Source: SP5GCR1 sp965199685
Lineage (GTDB): Bacteria; Pseudomonadota; Gammaproteobacteria; Poriferisulfidales; Oxydemutatoraceae
DNA length: 64,000 nt
Assembly: GCA_965199685.1 (NCBI GenBank)
Contig: OZ241323.1
Span: forward strand, 1,612,001-1,676,000
Direction: 5' to 3'
The notes under the pieces were generated by a model. The model ran no database searches. It was not told where the DNA came from and saw only the letters and a program-made list of their open reading frames with translations. Shown here one piece after another: positions 43,461-53,000 of this stretch; positions within the stretch are counted from its first letter, which is position 1; every line of letters begins with the position of its first letter. A program made the translations under genes and the position numbers.

Positions 43461-43731
43461 ATGTTAGCCCTCCCCTACGGTGGTTTTCATAAATTATATG
43501 GCGCGTGGCGGTTGAGTTTGTGCAAGGTTTCAATATGTGGTTTTCGTAAATTTGATGGCGCAAGCGGTTCTGTTGGTGCAGAACGGTACTTTAGGGAGGG
43601 CATGTTAGCCCTCCCCTACAAGTGGTTATCATTAATTTAGTGGCGCGTGGCGGTTGAGTTTGTGCAGGACGGTACCGTAAGGCGGATATATGAAATTGCC
43701 GATTGACCTACTGGCTCAATCGGCAATTCTA
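43461..43731. repeat. Repeat-filled gap between the IS1182-type element and anmK
   Basis: It starts with the right half palindrome atgttagccctcccctacgg. A second complete palindrome (gggagggc and gccctccc) lies near 43595-43617, and a GCCGATTGA/TCAATCGGC hairpin near 43697-43727 ends at the anmK stop codon. No coding sequence. Confidence 0.8.
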
Positions 43732-44838
43732 TCAGGTGCGGTAAATAGTCCCCAACAATGTCGCTTCACGCGCGCCTGTAAACGGCGCGATGATGCCGCT
43801 ACGATTTTCTATGCGCTGTTTGGCAAGCCAGGCAAACAATATCGCTTCAACCCAATCCGGATCCACACCTCTATCCCCAGTGCTAATGATATTCATTTGC
43901 GTATGTTCACACAGACAATTTATTAAATGCTTATTGTGTACACCTCCACCGCAAACCAACACTTCGTCGCTTTCACTGATATATGTTTTGAGTGCATCGG
44001 CAATCGTAATCGCAGTAAACTCAGTCAGGGTTGCGGCGATATTGCCAAGGCTCGGCGATACGCTTTTTTTGATATAGCCGTCCAACCAATCTAGAGAGAA
44101 ATAACCTGTGCAGGTACTCTTAGGGGGAGTCTTAACAAAAAAAGGATCTGTCAACATAGCCTGCAACAGTTCCATGTCGGGAGCATGAGAAGCAGCCCAT
44201 TGACCATCTTGGTCATAACCTTGTCCATTATGTTTTCGACACCAAGCGTCCAACAAACAATTCCCGGGACCAGTATCAAAACCAGCAAGTATCTGCTCCG
44301 CGTCTAGTACGGTGACATTGGCAATCCCGCCTATGTTGACGATTGCCTGCTTTTTATCGGCTTGTGCAAATAGTTGTGCGTGCAGTGCAGGAGCTAGAGG
44401 AGCCCCCTGCCCCCCTGCAGCGATATCGGCTCGCCGGAAATCTGCGACAACGGTCAGTCCCGTTTGATAAGCAACAATATTTGGGTCGGCAATCTGTAGG
44501 GTCAAAGGAGATTCATGCCGAGTGTCGTGCAAAATCGTCTGCCCGTGCAATCCTATCGCCTCCACCGCTTCAAACGAAAGTTCTTGACAGGCTATGAAAT
44601 CGTTAATGCAATCGGCGAATAGTTTCCCGAATGTATAATCTAATTGCACATATTCGGTCAGCCGACATGCATCGGACTGCATGCGTTTTGCTTGCGTAAT
44701 TAAATCTTCGGTAATCGGATAGTTGGCATACGCCGACAATAAGGGATGCTTGGCGGAAAAATCAACTGCGGCGATATCAATCGCATCCATGCTGGTTCCG
44801 GACAATGCGCCTATAAACATTTCGTTCATAACCGTCAA
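43732..44838 (-). CDS. anmK: Anhydro-N-acetylmuramic acid kinase
   Basis: AnmK phosphorylates and opens anhydro-MurNAc during peptidoglycan recycling. Motifs are the phosphate loop IGALSGTSMDAIDIA at the N-terminus, IGLHGQTILHD, IVNIGGIANVTVL, GFDTGPGNCLLDAW and VCGGGVHN. Length 368 is normal. An ATG three codons downstream is an alternative start. It ends inside the edge of a repeat hairpin. The M23 peptidase gene lies 15 bases upstream on the same strand, a conserved pairing. Confidence 0.95.
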   Translation of the reverse strand: MTVMNEMFIGALSGTSMDAIDIAAVDFSAKHPLLSAYANYPITEDLITQAKRMQSDACRLTEYVQLDYTFGKLFADCINDFIACQELSFEAVEAIGLHGQTILHDTRHESPLTLQIADPNIVAYQTGLTVVADFRRADIAAGGQGAPLAPALHAQLFAQADKKQAIVNIGGIANVTVLDAEQILAGFDTGPGNCLLDAWCRKHNGQGYDQDGQWAASHAPDMELLQAMLTDPFFVKTPPKSTCTGYFSLDWLDGYIKKSVSPSLGNIAATLTEFTAITIADALKTYISESDEVLVCGGGVHNKHLINCLCEHTQMNIISTGDRGVDPDWVEAILFAWLAKQRIENRSGIIAPFTGAREATLLGTIYRT

Positions 44839-44853
44839 AGTGTCTGCAACTAC

Positions 44854-46350
44854 TTAAGGATTTTTGTCGGCTATATAAGCGTCATCCAAAAGATGTAGTT
44901 TTTCTATGGTAGGTTTGATATATTCGTTAAAGCGAGGCATTTCGGATTTTGCCAGCGGCACGGCATCAGGTAATTTTACGGTCAACGGATTTTTATGTAC
45001 ACCATTGACTCTAAACTCATAATGAAGATGCGGTCCGGTTGAAAGACCAGTTGACCCCACATAACCGACAACCTGCCCTTGCTGAACCCAAGAACCTATG
45101 CGTTGCCTATCGGCAAACTTTGAAAGGTGCGCATAAAGCGTGCTGTAACCACCGCCGTGTTGTAGGACAACGGTATTACCGTAGCCGTTATGAAATTGTC
45201 GTGTAGAAATTCTTCCGTCTCCCGCAGCTCGTACTGGAGTGCCTCGCCTTGCCGCATAATCTACACCCTTATGGGCACGTACTCTATGAAGTATGGGGTG
45301 CATCCGCCTAGGATTAAAACGCGAGCTGATATAGGAAAACTCAAGCGGGTTGCGCAAAAAAGCCTTGCGCACCTTCCGCCCGTCAAGAAAATAGTAATCA
45401 GTAAACCCTTCGGAGTCGGTATAACGAACGATGCGATAATCCTTGCCATTATTCGTAAAGCGCAAAGCAAGTATAGGGCCGTCATCTATTTTCTTTCTAC
45501 CGACATAGTTTTCGTAATAAATAACCGAAAAATTGTCGCCTTTGCGTATGTCGTAGGCAAAGTCTATATCCCATTCCATAATATTGGCAATAGAAATAAT
45601 TAGTTTGTCCGATAAACCTATGCGCTTTGCAGATAGGTATAAAGAGTCGGCAATTTCAACGGTGGCATGTGTTTCTAATTTCTCAATTTCCAATATCTCC
45701 TCGCCGATTTTGTAGCTGCCATCTTCTTGTAAGCTAATTTTATAATTTTGCAGAGGTGATACTTGATAATTGATCTCCAATAAAACTTCGTCTTTTTTCG
45801 TGAATACGATTTTCCGACCCACCACTAAAGAATTAAAAGGCCCTAATTTTGTGTTACTTTCCATAAGTTTTCTGATTACGCTGAAGTTTCCGTATTCTTC
45901 CAGTATGTGCGAGAAGGTCTCACCAGTTTTAATGGTATGCGAATATACAATATCAGGCTGGGGTTGTGCAGATACTTTTGATGATTCCGGCAAGACAGGT
46001 TTTACCAATGCCAAAGTGCCAGGGCCGCTAGTTTGTTCTGCCGTATGTACGGCTTGTTTCTCTACTGGTACCTCCATTATGTCCGACGAGCTTCCTTCCA
46101 TTGCCGACGGTTCAATTATGTCCGACAGACCTCCTCCCATCGCCGGTATGGGACCCATTATGTCTGGCAATTCTTCTACTGATTGATTATCAAACAAAGT
46201 GACCAGTGCATGCTTTTCAAAATTGGACTCCGACGAATTCATAGCAAGTATGAACACGGTCAGAGACAGCAATAGTGTAAGCGTGATAAAAAATTTAGTC
46301 GCGCCTTTGTCCTTTTGATGCTGATGCTGTAGAATTTGCTTATTAATCAT
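44854..46350 (-). CDS. Membrane-anchored M23 endopeptidase with LysM/OapA-like domain (MepM-like)
   Basis: A membrane segment (FFITLTLLLSLTVFILAM) is followed by a low-complexity stretch with three diverged IMGP/IIEPS/IMEVP repeats. Then come an OapA/LysM-like region (YSHTIKTGETFSHILEEYGN) and a C-terminal M23 domain with the full zinc set HKGVDYAARRGTPV, YAHLSKF and GPHLHYEFRVNG. It should cut peptidoglycan cross-links during growth. I use ATG 46350; a TTG at 46374 is possible. It is divergent from tyrS with under 40 bases between starts, as in related genomes. Confidence 0.92.
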   Translation of the reverse strand: MINKQILQHQHQKDKGATKFFITLTLLLSLTVFILAMNSSESNFEKHALVTLFDNQSVEELPDIMGPIPAMGGGLSDIIEPSAMEGSSSDIMEVPVEKQAVHTAEQTSGPGTLALVKPVLPESSKVSAQPQPDIVYSHTIKTGETFSHILEEYGNFSVIRKLMESNTKLGPFNSLVVGRKIVFTKKDEVLLEINYQVSPLQNYKISLQEDGSYKIGEEILEIEKLETHATVEIADSLYLSAKRIGLSDKLIISIANIMEWDIDFAYDIRKGDNFSVIYYENYVGRKKIDDGPILALRFTNNGKDYRIVRYTDSEGFTDYYFLDGRKVRKAFLRNPLEFSYISSRFNPRRMHPILHRVRAHKGVDYAARRGTPVRAAGDGRISTRQFHNGYGNTVVLQHGGGYSTLYAHLSKFADRQRIGSWVQQGQVVGYVGSTGLSTGPHLHYEFRVNGVHKNPLTVKLPDAVPLAKSEMPRFNEYIKPTIEKLHLLDDAYIADKNP

Positions 46351-46389
46351 TAGATTTGAATAATGTTTTTCCAATTATAACAGAGAACG

Positions 46390-47580
46390 ATGGATATTGA
46401 AGAGTTATTACGCGGAACCGAGGAAATCATCTCACTTGAGGAACTGAAACAACGTCTTGAATTTAACAAACCTTTAGTCGTAAAAGCGGGGTTTGACCCG
46501 ACTGCTCCTGATTTACACTTGGGACATACCGTGCTAATTAATAAACTGCGTTATTTCCAAAAACACGGACATATCGTGAAATTCCTTATTGGGGATTTCA
46601 CCGCGTTAATCGGCGACCCGTCGGGCAGGAATGTAACTCGCAAACCCATGTCTGCAGAGCAGATTAAGGAAAATGCGGACAGTTATGAAAAGCAGATCTA
46701 TAAGATACTGGATCCCGAAAAAACAGAAATTCTTTTCAATTCTCAGTGGCTTGGGAAATTGTCGGCGGCAGAAATAGTCAAACTATCCGCCAAACACACG
46801 GTCGCGCGGATGATGGAGCGCGACGACTTCAAAAAACGTTATAGCAAAGAACACGCCATAGGCATCCACGAGTTTTTGTACCCGCTATTTCAAGGTTACG
46901 ACTCAGTTGAGTTGAAAGCCGATATAGAACTTGGTGGCACCGACCAAAAATTTAATCTGCTGGTAGGCAGAGAACTACAAAAAGATTGGCAACTCGCACC
47001 ACAGATTGTCATCACGATGCCTATTCTAGAAGGTTTGGACGGCAAACAGAAAATGTCCAAATCGCTCAACAACTATATTGGTATTTCTGAATCACACAAA
47101 GAAATGTACGGAAAACTAATGTCGGTCTCGGATCAATTAATGTGGCGTTATTTTGAGCTGTTGAGCTTTAAGTCTAAGGCAGAAATTGACGATTTGAAGA
47201 AATCAGTAGCCAACGGAGTAAATCCCAGAGACATTAAGATGATGCTGGCCGAAGAAATCGTCGCTCGTTTTCACAATAAAGCTACTGCTGCTGATGCCAA
47301 AGCTGATTTTCTGACTCGTTTCAGCCGCGGACAAATACCCGACGATATTGAACATTGTAAAGTTCATGTGGACAGCGACAGCCTAACCCTACCCAAATTA
47401 TTGAAAGAATCGTCCATGATGAGTTCTACTTCGGAAGCCAATCGTATGATTGCACAGGGAGCTGTGCGTATAGATGGAGTCAAAGTAATATCCAGAGATG
47501 TACATATTAAGGTAGGAACCGAACATATATATCAAGTTGGCAAGCGTAATTTCCGTCGCATATTGCTGTGCAAAAATTGA
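46390..47580 (+). CDS. tyrS: Tyrosyl-tRNA synthetase
   Basis: The 396-residue enzyme charges tRNA-Tyr. The class I signatures are PDLHLGHTVLI (HIGH-like) and KQKMSKSLNNYIG (KMSKS), with GFDPTAPD near the N-terminus and a C-terminal S4 RNA-binding domain (SEANRMIAQGAVRIDGVKV). It is followed after 23 bases by the first of the small sulfotransferases, which probably have their own promoter. Confidence 0.97.
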   Translation: MDIEELLRGTEEIISLEELKQRLEFNKPLVVKAGFDPTAPDLHLGHTVLINKLRYFQKHGHIVKFLIGDFTALIGDPSGRNVTRKPMSAEQIKENADSYEKQIYKILDPEKTEILFNSQWLGKLSAAEIVKLSAKHTVARMMERDDFKKRYSKEHAIGIHEFLYPLFQGYDSVELKADIELGGTDQKFNLLVGRELQKDWQLAPQIVITMPILEGLDGKQKMSKSLNNYIGISESHKEMYGKLMSVSDQLMWRYFELLSFKSKAEIDDLKKSVANGVNPRDIKMMLAEEIVARFHNKATAADAKADFLTRFSRGQIPDDIEHCKVHVDSDSLTLPKLLKESSMMSSTSEANRMIAQGAVRIDGVKVISRDVHIKVGTEHIYQVGKRNFRRILLCKN

Positions 47581-47603
47581 TAGCTCATAGCAGAATTGTA
47601 TAA

Positions 47604-48338
47604 ATGATTATTTCACATAAACTAAAAGTCATCTATATAAAACTAACCAAAGTTGCAGGCACGTCGTTTGAACTAGCCTTATCAAAGTATTGCGGTCCCG
47701 ATGACATTCTCACACCAATAAAAGGAGGCGGCAGCAAACATCGTGAATTGGGTGGATTTCTTAAAGCACAAAACTATGTAGACCCTGAAACTCTGAAACC
47801 CAGGTTTGTAAACCATACTCCTGCAAACAAAATAAAAAGATTGGTGCCGAAACATATCTGGAATGATTATCTGAAAATCGCAACTATTCGCTGTCCTTAT
47901 GACATGTTGATATCGGGATACTATTTCTTTAAGAGTAAGAAAGAAAGAGCAAAAAAGGGAGCTTTTGAAGAATATGTGGCTAAAGCTAAGCGAGAATTTA
48001 AAGGGATATATGATTTGCACGAAGGTGGGGAAATATTAGCCGATTTCTTAATCAGATACGAACACCTAGATCAAGATATAAAAGAACTAGAATCAAAAAT
48101 AGGTTGCCCCGGGCTTCTCAAAATATTTCAAGGCATCACTGCCAAACAAGCAGGACGTCATAGGGAGAAAATATCCAGTTGCGAGATATATTCTAAATAT
48201 CCGAATACGAAATTAATAATAGACCAAAGATGTTCCAAACTGGCAGAGGAGTATGAATTCTTCCAAAAATACTGGCCTATGTATAAATCTAAATTAGAAA
48301 GGGATATTGAAGAGAACAAAGTTACACAAAATAAATGA
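47604..48338 (+). CDS. Small sulfotransferase (Sulfotransfer_2-like), copy 1
   Basis: The 244-residue protein begins MIISHKLKVIYIKLTKVAGT, which fits the 5'-phosphosulfate loop of glycan sulfotransferases (consensus HIPKTAGTS, here IKLTKVAGTSFE). The 3'-phosphate site is IRCPYDMLISGYYF (about residues 94-107). No signal sequence or membrane anchor, so it would act in the cytoplasm on a lipid-linked or nucleotide-linked glycan. It is the most diverged of five paralogues, lacking the NIRPKENTSSCEIYSKYP wording in part (has HREKISSCEIYSKYP). Acceptor unknown. Confidence 0.72.
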   Translation: MIISHKLKVIYIKLTKVAGTSFELALSKYCGPDDILTPIKGGGSKHRELGGFLKAQNYVDPETLKPRFVNHTPANKIKRLVPKHIWNDYLKIATIRCPYDMLISGYYFFKSKKERAKKGAFEEYVAKAKREFKGIYDLHEGGEILADFLIRYEHLDQDIKELESKIGCPGLLKIFQGITAKQAGRHREKISSCEIYSKYPNTKLIIDQRCSKLAEEYEFFQKYWPMYKSKLERDIEENKVTQNK

Positions 48339-48375
48339 CAGTCTCAATAAATTCTCAGCTAAACTATAGCCTCAA

Positions 48376-49122
48376 ATGATTATTTCACATAAACTAAAAG
48401 TCATCTATATCAAACTAGCCAAAGTTGCAAGCACATCGTTTGAACTAGCTTTATCAAAATACTGTGGTCCCGACGACATTCTCACACCAATAGGAAAAAA
48501 CGGCGGCGGCGAGTTTCGTGAATTTGAGGAATTTCTTGAAGCACAAAATTATATGGATCCCGAAACACAGAAACCCAAGTTTAAAAGCCATACTTCTGCA
48601 AAAGAAATAAAAGGATTGGTGCCGACACATATTTGGAATGATTATCTAAAAGTCGCAACTATTCGATGTCCTTACGATATGTATATTTCGTCTTATTATT
48701 TCAGAAAATATAAATCTCAGAAGAAGAAAAAGAAATCACCTGACAAAAATTTTGAAGAACTTGCTATTAAAAGTAAACAAATATTAACAAGTTTGTGCAG
48801 CTTGCATGAAGAAGGAAAGATGCTAACAGATTTTTTTATTAGATACGAAAATCTAGACGAAGATATCAAAAAGCTAGAAACCAGAATAGATTGCCCAGAT
48901 CTTGTCGAAACATTTCAAAGTATTACTGCCAAAAAAAATATACGTCCCAAAGAGAATACCTCCAGTTGTGAGATATATTCTAAATATCCGAATGCGAAAT
49001 TAATAATAGACCGAAGATGTTCCAAACTGGCAAAAAAGTATGAATTCTTCCAAAAATACTGGCCTATGTATAAATCTAAATTAGAAAAGGATATTGAAGA
49101 ATATCAGGCAACCCAAACCTAA
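48376..49122 (+). CDS. Small sulfotransferase, copy 2
   Basis: This 248-residue paralogue has MIISHKLKVIYIKLAKVAST (the loop glycine is serine here: KVASTSFE), IRCPYDMYISSYYFRKY and the shared C-terminus YEFFQKYWPMYKSKLEKDIE. The loop change could weaken PAPS binding. Thirty-seven bases separate it from copy 1; the tctcagctaaactatagcct leader just before the ATG recurs before copies 1-3. A MITE lies between its stop and the convergent glycosyltransferase remnant. Confidence 0.7.
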   Translation: MIISHKLKVIYIKLAKVASTSFELALSKYCGPDDILTPIGKNGGGEFREFEEFLEAQNYMDPETQKPKFKSHTSAKEIKGLVPTHIWNDYLKVATIRCPYDMYISSYYFRKYKSQKKKKKSPDKNFEELAIKSKQILTSLCSLHEEGKMLTDFFIRYENLDEDIKKLETRIDCPDLVETFQSITAKKNIRPKENTSSCEIYSKYPNAKLIIDRRCSKLAKKYEFFQKYWPMYKSKLEKDIEEYQATQT

Positions 49123-49163
49123 TCACCGAAACCACTTTACATAACTCCTAGTGTAGATACTCT

Positions 49164-49303
49164 GGGGCTGTTGAAAAAGTGTCTGCATTAGTACATTCCC
49201 CTCCTTTGGAGGGGTGGCAGGTGCAGCCTGACGGGGTGGTTGTGGTGGTTCTGCACTAGACAATTACCCCCTACGGTGCATGGAATACTTTTTCAACAGC
49301 CCC
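49164..49303. mobile_element. 140-bp MITE between sulfotransferase 2 and glycosyltransferase remnant
   Basis: Ends are ggggctgttgaaaaagtgtc and atactttttcaacagcccc, a near-perfect inverted repeat. Inside are the CCCCTCC/GGAGGGG hairpin and ccccctacggtgcatgg. The right end touches the stop codon (49304-49306) of the glycosyltransferase remnant. Confidence 0.85.
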
Positions 49304-50333
49304 TTATTTCCTTTTAAGAGAAAGGCTATCGTATAAATCCCTTTTGGGAATAGGCAGGTAATTATTCCCCGACCTTTTTCTTCCATCTAGTGATATGATT
49401 TTGGTTTTAGGATTAAAGAACCTTATTACATCTACAAATCCAGAACCTGTTGTATGTATCAACTTAGCCCTGGCTAAAACCAACAAATCCATAAAGGCAT
49501 CTTTCCTCTGATGAGGGCTCCTCTTGCCGGCCATTTTATGTAGCGCTCGTGGTTAGTTGATCGTTGAATATCTCTTGCGAATACCCTACCCGGGAATGCA
49601 ATTTGCATCTCATTGATAAACTGTGCTTGATCAGAACACGCAAATATGCGGCAGTGGTTATCTAATACCTCTTTTAAGTAAACAATATAAGATTCAAGAG
49701 TTATCGTATATCTGAACGGAAGTTTGTCTTTTAATGCTATTACATCAGTACCACGAAAATGAACTGCAACCCAGTCCTCGTTAGTATTCAGAGCAATATA
49801 CTCATCTGTATGTTTCTCAAGGTCGGATCTAACTGATAGTTTTGATAGTGTTTTATGACCAATTTCAGGAGGAACTATATATTCTCCGATACGTATCCCG
49901 TATATCTTGGAAAGACTACCTCAGAAACATCTACTGTCGTTATGTCAGATTTGGGGTGGTTTTTGCTATATTTTCCCACATCAATATAATTCTCAAAAAA
50001 AGTTTCTATTCCTTTAGAATCACTATCACGAGTAAATTCCAAATTTATTTTGAATTTTTCGCAAAGCCATGCATTAGCAATCCAATAACATAACAAAGTC
50101 GAAATACTAGGTTCATTATCTGAAAGTTTTACGACCAGGCATTTTCTATAAATAAAAACATCTTCAAATCCAAGATCTTTTATATTTTTATAATGATCTA
50201 ACACCCACTCAAAGGAAAAGGGTTGTTTAATAAAACTCTTCCTATAAATACAAGCAAGGCAGAGTACGTAAAAGATAAATACTTTGAATTTCAACTTCCT
50301 CCCAAAATATATTATTCTTCTCCCAGATATCAT
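49304..50333 (-). pseudogene. Glycosyltransferase (GT23/NodZ-like), copy 1, frameshifted
   Basis: Compared with the intact copy at 56158-57189, the coding sequence is present from end to end but has two single-base deletions. One follows PRYTG near 49895, giving an early stop after YVSENI. The other lies near 49540, in the region matching INRHPLHK. The middle part still encodes WVAVHFRGTDVIALKDKLPF and the C-terminal AKLIHTTGSGFVDVIRFFNP. Translation would end after about 150 residues, so the gene is dead unless recoded. Confidence 0.85.
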
Positions 50334-50560
50334 GCTGTATTTCTAAATAAGTTAAATTAGTTTTTTACGAATGGACAAATCTTGCTATACTTAAACCATC
50401 ACATAGGTAAAAACGGCAAGCCTATTATTAAGGAAATGAAATAGCCATTAGTTTGTCAAGTTATCTATATAAGTCCCTATATTTTAATCAGAAAACTAAG
50501 AATAAACTATATGTGTAGTTCCAGTTTTGATAAAAGTTCTCGGCTAAACTATAGTCTCAA
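50334..50560. promoter_or_regulatory. Divergent leader between glycosyltransferase 1 and sulfotransferase 3
   Basis: An A/T-rich 227-base region, similar to 57190-57358 and 53853-53946. It ends with ttgataaaagttctcggcta before the sulfotransferase ATG, a leader shared in variants by the other copies. No specific promoter boxes assigned. Confidence 0.4.
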
Positions 50561-51304
50561 ATGATTATTTCACACAAATTAAAGGTCATCTATATAAAGT
50601 TAATCAAAGTTGCAGGCACATCGTTTGAACTAGCTTTATCAAAATACTGTGGTCCCGACAACATTCTCACACCAATAGGAAAAAACGGCCGCGAGTATCG
50701 TAAATTTGGGGGATTTCTTGAAGCACAAAATTATATGGATCCTGAAACCCAAAAACTCAAGTTTAAAAACCATACTTCTGCAAAAAAAATAAAAGGATTG
50801 GTGCCGACACATATTTGGAATGATTATCTAAAAGTCGCAACTATTCGATGTCCTTACGATATGTATATTTCGCTTTATTATTTCAGAAAATATAACTTTC
50901 AGCAGAATAAAAAAAGACTCCCTGAAAAAAATGTTGAAGCATTTGTTATTAAAGATGAACGAGTAATAAAAAATTTACGCGGCTTGCATGAAGAAGGAAA
51001 GATGCTAACAGATTTTTTTATTAGATACGAAAATCTAGACGAAGATATCAAAAAGCTAGAAACCAGAATAGATTGCCCTGGACTTCTTGAAACATTTCAA
51101 AGTATTACCGCCAAAAAAAATATACGTCCCAAAGAGAATACCTCCAGTTGTGAGATTTATTCTAAATATCCGAATGCGAAACTAATGATAGATCAGAGAT
51201 GTTCTGAACTGACCGACAACTATGAATTCTTCCAAAAATACTGGCCTATGTATAAATCTAAATTAGAAAGGGATATTGAAGAATATCAGGCAACTCAAAC
51301 CTAA
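50561..51304 (+). CDS. Small sulfotransferase, copy 3
   Basis: This 247-residue paralogue keeps the loop KLIKVAGTSFELALSKYCGP and the site IRCPYDMYISLYYFRKY. Its first half closely follows copy 2 (YMDPETQK, HTSAKKIKGLVPTHIWNDYL), while residues 115-150 (FQQNKKRLPEKNVEAFVIKD) follow copies 4 and 5, so it looks like a recombinant of the two groups. The C-terminus is the shared NIRPKENTSSCEIYSKYPNA to KSKLERDIEEYQATQT. It is convergent with glycosyltransferase copy 2 at a 65-base gap without MITE. Confidence 0.74.
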   Translation: MIISHKLKVIYIKLIKVAGTSFELALSKYCGPDNILTPIGKNGREYRKFGGFLEAQNYMDPETQKLKFKNHTSAKKIKGLVPTHIWNDYLKVATIRCPYDMYISLYYFRKYNFQQNKKRLPEKNVEAFVIKDERVIKNLRGLHEEGKMLTDFFIRYENLDEDIKKLETRIDCPGLLETFQSITAKKNIRPKENTSSCEIYSKYPNAKLMIDQRCSELTDNYEFFQKYWPMYKSKLERDIEEYQATQT

Positions 51305-51926
51305 TCACCGACACCACTTAAAATAACTCCTGTTGTAGATACTCCATCATTGTGAATTAAATACCGAGATTATTTCCTTTTAAGAGAAAGACTATCGTAT
51401 AAATCTTTTTTGGGGATAGACATGTAATTATTTCCCGATCTTTTTCTTCCGTCTAATGATATGATTTTGGTTTTAGGATTAAAGAATCTTACTACATCTA
51501 CAAAACCGGAACCTGTCGTATATATCAACTTAGCCCTTGTCAAAACCAACAAATCCATAAAGGCATCCTTCTTCTGATGAAGGATCCTCTTACTGCCTAT
51601 TCCATGCAGACGCTTGTGGTTAGTTGATCGTTCAATATCTCTTGCGAATACCCTGTCTGGGAATGCAATTTGCATCTCATCAATAAATTGTGCTTGATCA
51701 GAACACGCAAATATACGGCAGTGGTTATCTAATACCTCTTTTAAGTAAACAATATAAGATTCAAGAGTTATCGTATATCTGAACGGAAGTTTGTCTTTTA
51801 ATGCTATTACATCAGTACCACGAAAATGAACTGCAACCCAGTCCTCGTTATGACCTTGCCCCTCTAAACTGGGCCATGACAAAATGAGACTTTCGGTTAA
51901 ATTAGTAAACAACAGGAGGTTTCAAT

Positions 51927-52188
51927 ATGAAGAAACGATATACACAAGAACAACATCAGAGCGATCAAATCACACAAGGCCGGTCGCACGATAGAGGACA
52001 TCTGCCGAGAACTGGGCATAGCCCACGGCACCTTTTACAACTGGCGTAGCAGATATACTGGGCTAGAAGTCAATGAAGCAAAGCGGTTAAAGAGTCTTGA
52101 ACTGGAGAACAACCAACTCAAGAAAGTAGTCGGTGAGCAAGTCCTTGAACTCAGAGCCCTCAAGGATGTGCTGTCAAAAAAGTGGTGA
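51927..52188 (+). pseudogene. IS3-family orfA, frameshifted
   Basis: The ATG has AGGAGG upstream and starts MKKRYTQEQ, then shifts frame within caacatcagagcg; the correct HTH continues one frame over as RAIKSHKAGRTIEDICRELG and LEVNEAKRLKSLELENNQLK. A net +1 (or -2) base change disables orfA, so the element is probably immobile on its own. The tcaaaaaagtgg before the stop is the expected -1 slip site toward orfB. Confidence 0.85.
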
Positions 52189-53000
52189 CCCCGGCAAGCA
52201 AAAGAAGTGTTGTGCAAGACTTAAAGACCAAGCATCATTTAAGTGAGAGGCGCAGTTGCGAGCTGGTCGGGATCAGCCGTAGTAGTTATCACTACCAAGC
52301 ACACCCCCGTGATGATGCGGAGATTAGAAGTCGCATGTGCGAGTTAGCAAGCCAATATCCACGCTATGGCTATTTACTACTCTGGCGTTTGCTAAGAGCA
52401 GAAGGCTGGGTGGTGAATAAAAAGCGGGTCTATCGCATCTATAAGGAAGAAGGACTGCAAGTGCCCAAGCGAAAGCGCAACAAGCTCATCCGCACCCGGC
52501 AACGGCATCCCTTGCCGGAACAGGTGAATTGTCGCTGGTCAATGGACTTTGTCAGTGACCGGTTAAACGACGGCAGGCCGTTTAGGATACTCAATGTGAT
52601 GGACGATTGCAGTCGTGAACTGGTTGGTCAATGCATCGGTTTTTCGATTGGCAGTCAGCAGGTGATTAGGTTTTTAGAACAACTCATCGCCGAACGTTCC
52701 TGCCCGCAAGGCATTGTCTGCGATAACGGACCTGAGTTCACGAGTAAAAAGATGCATCTGTGGTCACAGGATAGCGGGGTCAAACTACACTTTATTCAAC
52801 CCGGCAAACCGACACAAAATGCCTTTGTAGAGAGCTTAAACGGTAAGTTTAGAGAAAACTGCCTCAATCAGCACTTGTTCCGCAGCCTTGAACAGGCATG
52901 CCACATTATTGAACAATGGCGATACCACTATAACCATGAACGCCCGCATAGCTCACTAGATTATATGACCCCAGTAGCATATGCTACACGCATCGTATAG
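52182..53000 (+). CDS. IS3-family orfB transposase (rve integrase)
   Basis: The 272-residue frame has the HTH_21-like segment LVGISRSSYHYQAHPRDD and the integrase core with DDE residues in SMDFVSDRLNDG, GIVCDNGPEFTSKK and NAFVESLNGKFREN, ending RPHSSLDYMTPVAYA. It starts at a GTG overlapping orfA by seven bases and is normally expressed by -1 frameshifting from orfA. With orfA broken, functional OrfAB is unlikely. Confidence 0.92.
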   Translation: MVTPASKRSVVQDLKTKHHLSERRSCELVGISRSSYHYQAHPRDDAEIRSRMCELASQYPRYGYLLLWRLLRAEGWVVNKKRVYRIYKEEGLQVPKRKRNKLIRTRQRHPLPEQVNCRWSMDFVSDRLNDGRPFRILNVMDDCSRELVGQCIGFSIGSQQVIRFLEQLIAERSCPQGIVCDNGPEFTSKKMHLWSQDSGVKLHFIQPGKPTQNAFVESLNGKFRENCLNQHLFRSLEQACHIIEQWRYHYNHERPHSSLDYMTPVAYATRIV

